Part shown: positions 1 through 9,022 of the stretch, piece by piece | Layout: each line of letters opens with the position of its first letter | Position numbering within the stretch: the first letter of the stretch is position 1 | Source of the DNA: Pseudomonas mucoides | Lineage (GTDB): Bacteria > Pseudomonadota > Gammaproteobacteria > Pseudomonadales > Pseudomonadaceae | Direction of reading: 5' to 3' | NCBI RefSeq assembly: GCF_015461845.1 | Contig: NZ_JACOPW010000002.1 | Location: 496,001-560,000, forward strand | Length of the DNA: 64,000 bases | The notes under the pieces: generated by a model | Databases searched by the model: none | What the model was told of the DNA's origin: nothing | The model's input: the letters and a program-made list of their open reading frames with translations, nothing else | Position numbers and translations under genes: made by a program

Positions 1-1088
1 ACGCCGAGGTAGAGCGCAAGCATCCCGTCCAGCCTGAGAGGATCAACCCCACTCAACTCGGCAATCCGCTCCATCCGATACCGCAAGCTATTGCGATGAA
101 TCCCCAGCGCATCAGCACACGCCTGGCTCTGACCATCGTGATCACACCAGCTGCGCAGCGTCGCCAACAGTTGACCGTTGCCATCCTTGGCAATGACTTT
201 GCGCAGCGGCTTGAGCAATTCGTCCAGCGCATCGTCATTACGATGCCGCCACAGCATCACCGGCAATCGATAACGGGTCAGCGTCAGCAAGCGCGAACGC
301 GGCAACACATCGCGTCCATACGCCAACAAATCACCCACGCGCCGGTAGCAGCGGCGCAGCCCCGATAAGCCATCGGCCTGCCCGCCCACGGCGATGCGCA
401 AAATGTTCCAGCCCAGGCCGTCGAGTTTTTCCAGCAGCCGATCATTCTCGATCGATTGCGAAGCCGGTCGGCACCACAGCAACGACGACTTCGCCGAACT
501 CACGCACCAACTGTCCGGGTAACGCGACATCAGCCAGGCGCTCAGCGCTTCAACGGTTTGCGCCGGGCCGTGTTCCAAGCCCAGTTCAAAAAGATACGGC
601 ACCCGCGTCATCTGCGGCTTGAGCCCCAATTGCTGCGCCTCATCGAGCAAGCGCGGCGAGTCCCCGGCCTCGCTCAGCAGCAACGCGAGCAGATCGTCAC
701 AACGCTGACGCCGCCATTGCTGGTCGGCCTGCTGATTGCGCTGGCCGACCAGCATCTCGGCGGTCATCCGCACCAACTCGGCATAGGTGCGCAACGGCTC
801 GGGCTTGCCAGTGATGCCAAGCACGCCAATCAAGCGCCCATCCAGCAGCAGCGGCAAGTTGATCCCCGGTTGCACGCCCTTGAGATGCATTGCCGTTTGC
901 GCGTCGATTTCCACCACCCGCCCGTTGGCCAGCACCAATTGCGCACCCTCGTGGCGGGTGTTGATGCGCTCCGGTTCGCCGCTGCCGAGAATCAATCCCT
1001 GGCTGTCCATCACGTTGACGTTGTACGGCAGGATGGCCATCGCCCGGTCGACGATGTCCTGGGCCAGGTCGTGATCGAGTTCGAACAT
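1..1088 (-). CDS. CdaR-type sugar diacid regulator (3' end outside window)
   Basis: Cytoplasmic transcription regulator of the CdaR/PucR family; relatives sense sugar diacids such as glucarate or glycerate. The frame opens at the ATG at 1088 (MFELDHDLAQDIV) and stays open for about 362 codons to the left edge, so only the extreme C-terminus is missing. Residues ~1-135 fit the diacid-recognition domain (VMDSQGLILGSGEPERI, then LPLLLDGRLIGVLGITG). The last ~60 residues fit the PucR-type helix-turn-helix (ALGIHRNSLRYRMERIAEL). It is divergent from the MFS permease at 1257, which it probably controls. The family is clear; the inducer is not. Confidence 0.88.
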   Translation of the reverse strand, partial: MFELDHDLAQDIVDRAMAILPYNVNVMDSQGLILGSGEPERINTRHEGAQLVLANGRVVEIDAQTAMHLKGVQPGINLPLLLDGRLIGVLGITGKPEPLRTYAELVRMTAEMLVGQRNQQADQQWRRQRCDDLLALLLSEAGDSPRLLDEAQQLGLKPQMTRVPYLFELGLEHGPAQTVEALSAWLMSRYPDSWCVSSAKSSLLWCRPASQSIENDRLLEKLDGLGWNILRIAVGGQADGLSGLRRCYRRVGDLLAYGRDVLPRSRLLTLTRYRLPVMLWRHRNDDALDELLKPLRKVIAKDGNGQLLATLRSWCDHDGQSQACADALGIHRNSLRYRMERIAELSGVDPLRLDGMLALYLG

Positions 1089-1256
1089 AACGGTGATCCT
1101 TGAAAACGGGGTGGGACGGGTTGTTCACCCGCACAGGCCTTGGTCGCAAACCCTGTGCTCAGGCACAAAGACAACCACCCAAGGCGTGGCCGAGACTCAC
1201 TGGGCGATCAACGTTACCCTTGCATCGCAAAAAATCATAATAAAGAGAGAGCCGCC

Positions 1257-2567
1257 ATGTCACAGAGCGCCGCCGCTACCCAGGCCATCGTTGACGAGAA
1301 AAACGCCGTCTACAAACGCATTACCCTGCGTTTGATCCCCTTCATCTTCATCTGCTACCTGTTCAACTACCTCGACCGGGTGAACGTTGGATTTGCCAAA
1401 CTGCAGATGCTCGACGCCCTGAAATTCAGCGAAACCGTGTACGGCCTCGGTGCCGGGATCTTCTTTATTGGCTACGTGCTGTGCGGCGTGCCGAGCAACC
1501 TGGCCCTGACCAAATTCGGCCCGCGACGCTGGATCGCGCTGATGATGATCGTCTGGGGCACGCTCTCGACGTGCCTGCTGTTCGTCACCACCCCGACCGA
1601 GTTCTACACCCTGCGCCTGTTCACCGGCGCCGCCGAAGCCGGGTTCTTCCCGGGCGTGGTCCTGTATCTATCGCAATGGTTCCCGACCTTCCGCCGGGGC
1701 CGCATCATGGCGCTGTTCATGTCGGCGATCCCGGTGTCCGGCCTGCTCGGCAGCCCGTTTTCTGGCTGGATCCTCAATCACTTTGGTGCAGGCCAGGGCG
1801 GCTTGGCCGGCTGGCAGTGGATGTTCCTGCTGCAAGGCATTCCGACTGTGATCCTCGGTGCCCTCGCCTATTTCCTGCTGAGCGACAGCTACGCCAACGC
1901 CAAATGGCTGACCCCGTTCGAGCGCTCGGTACTGGAAGCGGATCACGCTGAAGACTTGGCCAACAAGCCGAAAACCACCACGGATTCGTTGCTGGCGGTG
2001 TTCAAAAACCCGGCGATCTGGGCGTTTGGTTTGATCTACTTCTGCATCCAGAGCGGCGTGTACGCGATCAACTTCTGGCTGCCGTCGATCATCAAGAACC
2101 TGGGCTTCAGCGATAACCTGGTGATTGGCTGGTTGAGTGCGATTCCGTACCTGTTGGCGGCGGTGTTCATGTTGCTGGTCGGTCGCTCGGCGGACCTGCG
2201 CAAGGAACGTCGCTGGCATTTGGTGGTGCCGATGTTGATGGGCGCGGTGGGTCTGTTGATCGCGGTGAATTTCGCGACGACGCCGGCGATTGCGATTCTC
2301 GGCCTGAGCATCGCCACCATGGGCGCCCTCACCGGCCTGCCGATGTTCTGGCCGGTGCCGACGGCACTGCTGAGCGCGGGCGCGGCGGCGGGTGGTCTGG
2401 CGTTGATCAACTCGATGGGGCAGATGGCGGGTTTCCTCAGCCCTTACCTGGTGGGTTGGGTCAAGGACAGCACCGGTTCGACGGATGCTGCGTTGTATTT
2501 GCTGGCAGGTGTGATTGTGGGTGGCAGCTTGCTGGCACTGCGGATGACGCGGACGTTGCGGGTGTAA
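1257..2567 (+). CDS. MFS transporter, anion:cation symporter family
   Basis: Inner-membrane permease of 436 residues with about 12 membrane segments. The N-terminus (YKRITLRLIPFIFICYLFNY, then LDRVNVGFAKLQM) is typical of the ACS subfamily, which imports organic acids such as glucarate, galactarate, phthalate or tartrate. The ATG at 1257 is preceded by a purine-rich AAAGAGAGAG; the upstream in-frame extension has no membrane-protein character. The divergent CdaR-type gene makes a sugar acid the likeliest substrate, but that is inference. A perfect 28-base palindrome follows the stop. Confidence 0.85.
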   Translation: MSQSAAATQAIVDEKNAVYKRITLRLIPFIFICYLFNYLDRVNVGFAKLQMLDALKFSETVYGLGAGIFFIGYVLCGVPSNLALTKFGPRRWIALMMIVWGTLSTCLLFVTTPTEFYTLRLFTGAAEAGFFPGVVLYLSQWFPTFRRGRIMALFMSAIPVSGLLGSPFSGWILNHFGAGQGGLAGWQWMFLLQGIPTVILGALAYFLLSDSYANAKWLTPFERSVLEADHAEDLANKPKTTTDSLLAVFKNPAIWAFGLIYFCIQSGVYAINFWLPSIIKNLGFSDNLVIGWLSAIPYLLAAVFMLLVGRSADLRKERRWHLVVPMLMGAVGLLIAVNFATTPAIAILGLSIATMGALTGLPMFWPVPTALLSAGAAAGGLALINSMGQMAGFLSPYLVGWVKDSTGSTDAALYLLAGVIVGGSLLALRMTRTLRV

Positions 2568-2583
2568 CGAAGCCTCTGCCCCT

Positions 2584-2611
2584 GATCGTTCCCACGCGCG
2601 TGGGAACGATC
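2584..2611. terminator. Perfect palindrome between convergent genes
   Basis: Fourteen-base arms (GATCGTTCCCACGC and its complement) meet with no spacer between the MFS stop and the stop of the convergent DUF6124-type gene. There is no long T run. It resembles the short CGTTCCCACG repeats common between pseudomonad genes and may act as a bidirectional terminator. Confidence 0.55.
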
Positions 2612-2625
2612 ATCTCGAGACCGCT

Positions 2626-2997
2626 TTAGCTATACGGGTCGACGTTATCCAGCATCCGGTTCACCGCCAGTTCACCCAGCATGACGGAGTTTTGAATGCC
2701 CAGCAGTGTATGGCGCTGTGTGCCGTTCAGTTGCCCGGCGAAATCACTCAACATCACGCTCGCTGACGCCAACGTCTCGCAGGCGTTGACCAGCAGGGTT
2801 TCGTGATCGGTGTCGGGGCCGATGGAATAGATGGTGCTGGGTTTACGTGGGGTGTCTTTGGGGATGACCGGTTTGAGGTAGTAATCGAGGGCGCGGTCGG
2901 CGGCGGTGTTGAGTTTTTTGGGATTGGTGGATTCGTACGGCGAAACGTCGTCGGTGTCGATGTCGGTTTCTGGTGGGTTGGGTGTGATCTTGAACAT
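2626..2997 (-). CDS. DUF6124 (DUF3077-like) family small protein
   Basis: Predicted soluble protein of 123 residues of unknown function, like the small DUF3077/DUF6124 proteins frequent in Pseudomonas. The N-terminal ~45 residues are acidic and proline-rich; the rest is helical (LLVNACETLASASVMLSDFA). I place the start at the ATG at 2997 (MFKITPNPPE) because AAGGAG stands eight bases upstream. The frame stays open to 3132, but that stretch is a structured leader rather than protein-like sequence. Expression is probably controlled by that leader. Confidence 0.75.
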   Translation of the reverse strand: MFKITPNPPETDIDTDDVSPYESTNPKKLNTAADRALDYYLKPVIPKDTPRKPSTIYSIGPDTDHETLLVNACETLASASVMLSDFAGQLNGTQRHTLLGIQNSVMLGELAVNRMLDNVDPYS

Positions 2998-3222
2998 AGA
3001 TGAAACTCCTTGCGTCGAATAAGGAGCCATCACTTTCGCTACCAAACGAAGAGGTGGTGGCCATACGCAGGTTGGTAGACCGGGACGCAAGGAGACCGGC
3101 GCGCCCGAAGACGCCCTGTGCATGACCACCATAAAGTCGAGACGAAAGACGCCACGAAATAGTGATGCTGCGAACCTTACGTAAATCCCGGGCTACCAAA
3201 CCCGATCGCTGTTTTTCAGCGA
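2998..3222 (-). promoter_or_regulatory. Structured 5' leader able to hide the ribosome-binding site
   Basis: Read on the minus strand, the leader has these parts. A hairpin TCGCTG/CAGCGA lies at 3206-3222. A hairpin with loop TTTGGTAG and stem CGGG/CCCG lies at 3189-3204. A long stem pairs 3120-3132 with 3053-3068. Inside that stem lie CTCCTTGCGTC (3084-3094) and CTACCAA (3072-3078). A second hairpin with the same TTTGGTAG loop but stem TTCG/CGAA lies at 3035-3050. The Shine-Dalgarno region GACGCAAGGAG (3006-3016) is a perfect 11-base complement of 3084-3094 and can also pair locally with CTCCTT at 3021-3026. CTACCAA complements both loops. I see no gene or other signal in 3223-3468 beyond the promoter area of the next gene. 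Confidence 0.6.
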
Positions 3223-3468
3223 CGAGCAAACGATAGAGCCCAGCCCCAAGGCGCACAAGCCGGCGGATTCTGGCGCAGTCGTAGGCAACGGCGCAAGGTT
3301 ATGTAGCCTCCAGCCCCTTCCCTCCCGCCCGTTTAAACATTGCTGTTTATTGCCACAGGCTCATTCCTACACTGGCTCCACCATTGAGCTGATATTCCGA
3401 TTGCTCCCGACGACGGTTCTGGTATTTGATTGAGGCCGTTCCCCCCCCACCGGTAAAAGGATTTCCTC

Positions 3469-4482
3469 ATGAGCTATCGCACGCTGGGTCATTCAGGTTT
3501 ACAGGTCTCTACCCTGACCCTGGGCACCATGATGTTCGGCGAACAGACCAGCACCGAAGATTCCCTGCGGATCATCGATAAAGCCTGGGACCAGGGCATC
3601 AATTTCATCGACACCGCCGACGTTTACACCGCCGGCCGTTCTGAAGAGATCGTCGGCGAAGCGATTGCCGGCAACCGCCATGAATGGGTGCTGGCGACCA
3701 AGGTTGGCTTCGGCCCGGTGGACGGTGTACCGAACCGCAGCGGCTTGAGCCGCAAACACCTGTTCAACGGGATCGACGCCAGCCTGACCCGTTTGGGCAC
3801 TGACTACCTCGACATCTATTACCTGCACCGCGAAGACCACAACACGCCGCTGGAAGTGACCGTATCGGCGATGGGCGACCTGATTCGTCAGGGCAAGGTT
3901 CGCTATTGGGGTTTGTCGAACTACCGTGGCTGGCGCATTGCCGAGGTGATCCGTGTGGCCGATCAACTGGGCGTCGACCGGCCAGTGATCAGCCAACCGC
4001 TGTACAACATCGTCAACCGTCAGGCCGAGACCGAACAAATCACCGCCGCCCACAATTATGGTCTGGGTGTTGTGCCTTACAGCCCGTTGGCGCGAGGTGT
4101 GCTCAGCGGCAAATATGCGCCGGATGTGAAGCCGGACGCCGATAGCCGCGCCGGGCGTGCCGACAAACGCATTCTGGAAACCGAATGGCGGGTTGAGTCG
4201 TTGCGCATTGCCCAGCAGATTCAGCAGTACACCCAGGAACGTGGCGTGGGGATTGTCGAGTTTGCGATTGCCTGGGTGCTGAACAACGGCGCGGTCACTT
4301 CAGCGATTGTCGGGCCGCGCACCGAAGAACAGTGGGACGCGTACACCAAGGCGCAAGCGGTGAAGATTACGGCGCAGGATGAGGCGTTTATTGATTCGCT
4401 GGTGGTGCCGGGGCACTCATCGACGCCGGGGTTTAATGACGTGAGCCATTTTGTGTCGGGCCGTAAACCGCGTACCCACTGA
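3469..4482 (+). CDS. Aldo/keto reductase
   Basis: NADPH-dependent aldo/keto reductase of 337 residues, cytoplasmic TIM barrel. The family tetrad is visible as Asp48 and Tyr53 (FIDTADVYTAG), Lys78 (LATKVGF) and His120 (DIYYLHRED). The cofactor-side motifs VVPYSPLARGVLSGKY and AIVGPRTEEQW are also present. The ATG at 3469 follows AAAAGGAT. It stands alone, with a long inverted repeat behind it. The physiological carbonyl substrate cannot be read from sequence. Confidence 0.9.
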   Translation: MSYRTLGHSGLQVSTLTLGTMMFGEQTSTEDSLRIIDKAWDQGINFIDTADVYTAGRSEEIVGEAIAGNRHEWVLATKVGFGPVDGVPNRSGLSRKHLFNGIDASLTRLGTDYLDIYYLHREDHNTPLEVTVSAMGDLIRQGKVRYWGLSNYRGWRIAEVIRVADQLGVDRPVISQPLYNIVNRQAETEQITAAHNYGLGVVPYSPLARGVLSGKYAPDVKPDADSRAGRADKRILETEWRVESLRIAQQIQQYTQERGVGIVEFAIAWVLNNGAVTSAIVGPRTEEQWDAYTKAQAVKITAQDEAFIDSLVVPGHSSTPGFNDVSHFVSGRKPRTH

Positions 4483-4497
4483 AGAAACACACAACCC

Positions 4498-4588
4498 GTG
4501 TGGGAGCGTGGCTTGCCCGCGATCGCATCGACGCGGTCTGAGGGATGTACCGCGGTGTCTGCATCGCGGGCAAGCTACGCTCCCACAC
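4498..4588. repeat. Long inverted repeat (pseudomonad REPIN-like)
   Basis: Arms GTGTGGGAGCG...GCTTGCCCGCGAT and ATCGCGGGCAAGC...CGCTCCCACAC are separated by about 40 bases and lie directly after the aldo/keto reductase. This is the layout of a paired REP element (REPIN) of fluorescent pseudomonads and may double as a terminator. Confidence 0.7.
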
Positions 4589-4677
4589 TAGGTTTGTGGT
4601 GATTGATCAGCCGATATTCGACTGTAAAACCACGTATCCTCTGCGCCCTGTTTCACCTTCAACCTCGCGAGGGCAGT

Positions 4678-5559
4678 TTGTCTAAAGGTATCGCTTTATC
4701 GGTGTCGGCCTCGGTGCTGTTTGCCGTCATGTACTACTACACGTCGTTGCTCACGCCCCTGAGCGGCGTGGAAATTTTCGGCTGGCGCATGTTGCTGACC
4801 GTGCCCTGCATGACCGTGTTCATGGTGGTGTCCGGCGAGTGGACGCGCGTGGTGGAGATTGTCCGGCGCGCCATGGCGAATCCGACATTGATCGCCGCCC
4901 TGATCGCCTCCTCGGCCCTGCTTGGCGTGCAACTCTGGCTGTTCATGTGGGCGCCGCTCAACGGCTACAGCCTGGACGTATCACTGGGGTATTTCCTGCT
5001 GCCACTGACGATGGTGCTGACCGGGCGAATCGCCTACGGCGAACGCTTGTCCTACCTGCAAAAAGTCGCCGTGGTACTGGCCTGCCTCGGCGTGATCAAT
5101 GAGGTGTATCAGGTCGGTGGTTTTTCCTGGGCGACGTTGCTGGTGTGCATTGGTTATCCCACCTATTTCATCGTGCGCAAGCGCCTGGCCTCGGACAACC
5201 TCGGTGGTTTGTGGCTGGACATGGCGTTGACGCTGCCGGTGGCATTCTGGTTTGTGCAAAGTGGCGAGCAAGGCTTCGGCGTGTTCGATCAACACCCGTG
5301 GCTGTCGCTGTTGATCCCGATCCTGGGGGTGATCAGCGCGTCGGCATTGGTGGTCTACATCATCGCCAGCCGCTTGTTGCCGTTTAGTCTTTTCGGGTTG
5401 TTGAGTTACGTCGAGCCGGTGTTGTTGCTGGGCGTGGCGTTGCTGCTGGGGGAAAGCATCAAGCCTGGGGAATGGTTGACCTATATTCCGATCTGGATGG
5501 CGGTGGTGGTGCTGGTGTTCGAAGGCTTCAAACACCTGATGCGACAGCGCCGCCCTTAA
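4678..5559 (+). CDS. rarD: RarD-like EamA permease
   Basis: Inner-membrane drug/metabolite transporter of 293 residues with about ten membrane segments, resembling RarD. The opening GIALSVSASVLFAVMYYYTS is characteristic of the family. I chose the TTG at 4678 because the family begins at this position and GAGGG precedes it; an ATG at 4603 would add 25 unlike residues. It carries two EamA halves. The substrate is unknown; family members are linked to chloramphenicol sensitivity and amino-acid export. A long inverted repeat follows. Confidence 0.8.
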   Translation: MSKGIALSVSASVLFAVMYYYTSLLTPLSGVEIFGWRMLLTVPCMTVFMVVSGEWTRVVEIVRRAMANPTLIAALIASSALLGVQLWLFMWAPLNGYSLDVSLGYFLLPLTMVLTGRIAYGERLSYLQKVAVVLACLGVINEVYQVGGFSWATLLVCIGYPTYFIVRKRLASDNLGGLWLDMALTLPVAFWFVQSGEQGFGVFDQHPWLSLLIPILGVISASALVVYIIASRLLPFSLFGLLSYVEPVLLLGVALLLGESIKPGEWLTYIPIWMAVVVLVFEGFKHLMRQRRP

Positions 5560-5576
5560 GCCTTACACAAAACAAA

Positions 5577-5666
5577 TGCAGGAGTGAGCCTGCTCGCGAC
5601 AGCGTCTTCTAATTCAACATCAATGTTGACTGAAAGACAGCTATCGCGAGCAGGCTCACTCCTGCA
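5577..5666. repeat. Long inverted repeat between convergent genes
   Basis: Perfect 23-base arms (TGCAGGAGTGAGCCTGCTCG... and complement) flank a 40-base centre that holds a smaller hairpin CAACAT/ATGTTG. It lies between the convergent rarD-like gene and hpd and is typical of pseudomonad REP-type elements; it may terminate both. Confidence 0.7.
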
Positions 5667-5685
5667 GGTTTAGTGGTGTGGCGGG

Positions 5686-6762
5686 TTACTCGGTGGCGAG
5701 CACGCCACGACGAACCTGGTCGCGTTCGATCGATTCAAACAGCGCCTTGAAGTTGCCTTCGCCGAAACCATCGTCGCCTTTACGCTGGATGAATTCGAAA
5801 AACACCGGCCCCATCAGGGTTTCCGAGAAGATCTGCAACAGCAGGCGCTTGTCACCCGACTCGGACGAACCGTCCAGCAGAATGCCCCGCGCTTGCAGTT
5901 GATCCACCGGCTCGCCGTGGTTTGGCAAACGGCCTTCGAGCATTTCGTAATACGTTTCCGGTGGCGCGGTCATGAAGCGCATGCCGATGCTTTTCAGGTG
6001 ATCCCAGGTCTTGATCAGGTCATCGGACAGGAACGCAACGTGCTGGATGCCTTCGCCGTTGAACTGCATCAGGAACTCTTCGATCTGCCCGGCGCCCTTG
6101 GACGACTCTTCGTTCAGCGGGATGCGGATCATGCCGTCCGGCGCGGTCATGGCCTTGGAGGTCAGGCCGGTGTATTCGCCCTTGATGTCGAAGTAGCGAA
6201 TTTCGCGGAAGTTGAACAGCTTCTCGTAGAAGTTGGCCCAGTAGGCCATGCGACCGCGATACACGTTGTGCGTCAGGTGGTCGATGATTTTCAGGCCGGC
6301 ACCGACCGGATTGCGGTCCACACCTTCGATGAACACGAAGTCGATGTCATAGATCGAGCTGCCTTCGCCGAAACGGTCGATCAGGTACAGCGGCGCACCG
6401 CCAATGCCTTTGATCGCCGGCAGGTTCAGTTCCATCGGACCGGTTTCGATGTGGATCGGCTGGGCGCCGAGTTCCAGTGCGCGCTTGTAGGCGAGCTGCG
6501 AATCCTTGACGCGAAACGCCATGCCGCATACCGACGGGCCGTGCTCGGCCGCGAAGTACGAAGCAACGCTGTGCGGTTCGTTGTTGAGGATCAGGTTGAT
6601 CGCGCCCTGGCGATACAGGTGCACGTCTTTGGAGCGGTGGGTCGCCACCTTGGTGAAGCCCATGATCTCGAAGATCGGCTCCAGGGTGTTCGGGGTTGGC
6701 GATGCGAATTCGATGAACTCAAAGCCCATCAGGCCCATTGGGTTTTCGTATAAATCTGCCAT
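5686..6762 (-). CDS. hpd: 4-hydroxyphenylpyruvate dioxygenase
   Basis: Converts 4-hydroxyphenylpyruvate to homogentisate in tyrosine breakdown; cytoplasmic, non-haem Fe(II). Length is 358 residues, as in Pseudomonas HPPD. The three iron ligands are present: His162 ([12 protein letters not shown]), His241 ([11 protein letters not shown]) and Glu323 ([10 protein letters not shown]). The start is the ATG at 6762 ([10 protein letters not shown]). No homogentisate genes flank it here, so it is a single-gene unit. About 250 bases upstream to 7018 carry no gene. Confidence 0.97.
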   Translation of the reverse strand: MADLYENPMGLMGFEFIEFASPTPNTLEPIFEIMGFTKVATHRSKDVHLYRQGAINLILNNEPHSVASYFAAEHGPSVCGMAFRVKDSQLAYKRALELGAQPIHIETGPMELNLPAIKGIGGAPLYLIDRFGEGSSIYDIDFVFIEGVDRNPVGAGLKIIDHLTHNVYRGRMAYWANFYEKLFNFREIRYFDIKGEYTGLTSKAMTAPDGMIRIPLNEESSKGAGQIEEFLMQFNGEGIQHVAFLSDDLIKTWDHLKSIGMRFMTAPPETYYEMLEGRLPNHGEPVDQLQARGILLDGSSESGDKRLLLQIFSETLMGPVFFEFIQRKGDDGFGEGNFKALFESIERDQVRRGVLATE

Positions 6763-7018
6763 TTTGGCGCCTCATCATGCTTTTAGAATTAACAGTTAAA
6801 AAGTGTTAGTTGCTAGCAATGCTGAGACCGGCGGGTGGCGCACAGGAGATGCCCCGCACGCTGCGGGCGAGGAAGTCACCGTAGATCAATTGAAACCCAA
6901 AACTCTTCATTGTCGACCCAAGGCTCTTGCGGGCGAGGCTTCTGCTGCCAGAAGACGTTTATTATTGTATGCGTAACCCGATTCTACACAGCGTAAATCG
7001 GTTTGTCCGCCTTCTGTA

Positions 7019-7957
7019 TCAAATCCCCTTTTCCCCTACTCGCGCAAGGGGTTTATTACAGAGGAAAATCCCCGCCAGAATCAACACGCCGCCAAGGTAC
7101 ATCGCCAGTGTCAACGGCTCGCCCAGCAACAGTGCGCCGAGGATGACGGCGGTCAACGGGTTCAAGGCTATGAACACTCCTGAACGCGTCGCGCCGATCT
7201 GGCGGATGCCGTCGTAATAACCAATGTAGGCCAGCGCCGAACCCAAAACCCCGAGGTACATCAGGCTCAGCCATTGTTGCGGACCGAGGCTGAGCAGCGC
7301 GCTGACACTCAGTTCACCGCGCACGGCACTGGTCACCCAGAGCATCGCCGTGCCCAACAGAATCGAATACGTCACCGTCTGCACCGGCCCCAGCGAATGA
7401 TTCAGCGCTTTGGAGAACAGCGAATAAATACCCCAGCCGAGCACGCAGCCGAAAATCAGCAAGTCACCTATCCAGGCATCAGCGTTGCCGGCCAATAGCT
7501 GCGGGTTACGACTGGCAATCACCACACTCGCCCCGGCCATACAAATCACGATGCCGAAGACTTTGGCCCGGCTCAGGCGCTCCTTGAACAGCAACCATGA
7601 GGCGAGGCCGATCACTGTCGGGTTCAGCGCAACAATCAACGAGGCTCGCGAGGCGTTGATGTAATGCAGCCCATAAAAGAAGCACAGGTTATAGAAGAAG
7701 ATCCCGAAGAACCCCAGCAGCGCCAGTCGCAGCCATTGTTGCGGGTTCGGCCGGATCAACGGGATACGCGCCAACAGCAGAAACAGCAACAACGCCGCGC
7801 TGGCCAGCAGGAACCGCAGGCTGGCGGCGAACAACGGGCTGAGACTGTCGGCGAGAAAACGCCCGGCCACAAATGTCCCGCCCCAGATCATGGTGACGGC
7901 GGCGAGTTTCAGATACACCGGTGTGTGCGAAGTCATTGTTTTCGCAGAGATTGTCAT
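7019..7957 (-). CDS. EamA-family DMT permease
   Basis: Inner-membrane drug/metabolite transporter of 312 residues with two EamA repeats and about ten membrane segments (LKLAAVTMIWGGTFVAGRFL opens the first; LYLGVLGSALAYIGYYDGI lies in the second). The ATG at 7957 is used; a second in-frame ATG at 7936 is possible. The LysR gene at 8035 is divergent from it across 77 bases and is the likely regulator. The substrate is unknown; amino-acid or metabolite efflux is the common role. Confidence 0.85.
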   Translation of the reverse strand: MTISAKTMTSHTPVYLKLAAVTMIWGGTFVAGRFLADSLSPLFAASLRFLLASAALLLFLLLARIPLIRPNPQQWLRLALLGFFGIFFYNLCFFYGLHYINASRASLIVALNPTVIGLASWLLFKERLSRAKVFGIVICMAGASVVIASRNPQLLAGNADAWIGDLLIFGCVLGWGIYSLFSKALNHSLGPVQTVTYSILLGTAMLWVTSAVRGELSVSALLSLGPQQWLSLMYLGVLGSALAYIGYYDGIRQIGATRSGVFIALNPLTAVILGALLLGEPLTLAMYLGGVLILAGIFLCNKPLARVGEKGI

Positions 7958-8034
7958 GGAGAAGCAAAACCAGGGCGAGGAAGATGACGTATCATTCGAC
8001 TAATCAACGATCATCGTAAAATGAGTAAAAACTC

Positions 8035-8907
8035 ATGACCCTGACTCAACTCGAGATTTTCTCGCTGGTTGCTGAACTGCGTGGTTTCACGGCGGCAGCC
8101 AATCGCCTGGGGATTTCCCAGTCGGCGGTGTCTCACGCGCTCAAGTCGCTGGAACAGGAACTCGGCGTCGAACTGCTGCGGCGGCATCAGTCCCAGGTCG
8201 AACTGAGCGATATCGGCCAACAACTGTTAATGCGCGCCCGAACAATGCTCGGGCTGGCCAACACCTTGCGCCAGGAAGCGGCCGATGCGCGCGGGATGAA
8301 GCGCGGCACGTTGCGCATCGGCTCGTTTGGCCCGACCTCATCGATCCGCCTGCTGCCGCAGATCCTGCAGCACTACCGCACGGCGCATCCGGGCATTGAA
8401 GTCCACATCGACGAAGGCCCGGATCGCCAGGTGATTCAATGGCTTGAAGAGCGGCGAATCGACATCGGTTTTGTGGTGCTGCCTGAAGAACGCTTCGACA
8501 CCTTCGCACTGCTGGAAGATCAGATGGTCGCACTGGTGCCTGCCGAGCACGCACTGGCCGATCGTGACAATCTGAGTTTGAGCGATTTGTGCAACGACCC
8601 GTTCGTGCTGACGGAGGCAGGCTCATCGGAGCTGGTGTCGCGACTGTTCAGCGCCGCTCGCCTCATACCGAACATCCGCTATCGCTGCTCACAATTGCTC
8701 AGCACGCTGGACACGGTCAGCCGCGGCGATGCGTTGACGGTCGTGGCTGAAAGTTCTCTGCCCGACAACGTCAACAGTCGCTATGTGAAAAAACCACTGT
8801 CGCCCCCCGTTATTCGCCAGGTCGGACTGGCGGTGCTGGACCAGCGTCAGGCGTCACCCGCGACGCTGGCCTTTATCAAACTGGCCACTGGCCTGAACGC
8901 TCATTGA
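8035..8907 (+). CDS. LysR-family transcriptional regulator
   Basis: DNA-binding regulator of 290 residues. Residues 1-60 form the LysR winged helix-turn-helix (LTQLEIFSLVAELRGFTAAA, then SQSAVSHALKSLEQELG). Residues ~90-290 form the effector-binding fold (GTLRIGSFGPTSSIRLLPQI). It is divergent from the EamA permease, the classic layout for a LysR protein controlling its neighbour and itself. The effector is unknown. Confidence 0.9.
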   Translation: MTLTQLEIFSLVAELRGFTAAANRLGISQSAVSHALKSLEQELGVELLRRHQSQVELSDIGQQLLMRARTMLGLANTLRQEAADARGMKRGTLRIGSFGPTSSIRLLPQILQHYRTAHPGIEVHIDEGPDRQVIQWLEERRIDIGFVVLPEERFDTFALLEDQMVALVPAEHALADRDNLSLSDLCNDPFVLTEAGSSELVSRLFSAARLIPNIRYRCSQLLSTLDTVSRGDALTVVAESSLPDNVNSRYVKKPLSPPVIRQVGLAVLDQRQASPATLAFIKLATGLNAH

Positions 8908-9022
8908 GCGGCATAAGCGCCAAGGGCCAACTATCATGGCCACTACCTGAACTCTTTATGGGAGGCGTGTTGTTGTCCTGCCCGCAGTTGAGAGCCCTGT
9001 TTCTGTGTGAGAGATTTCGCGA

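Noticed and set aside
2998..3132. N-terminal extension of the DUF6124-type protein from an ATG at 3132
   Set aside because: The extension lies over the structured leader and is Pro/Arg-rich and not protein-like; a strong ribosome site serves the ATG at 2997.
5893..6753. 286-codon plus-strand ORF opposite hpd
   Set aside because: Antisense shadow of hpd, which has intact catalytic residues.
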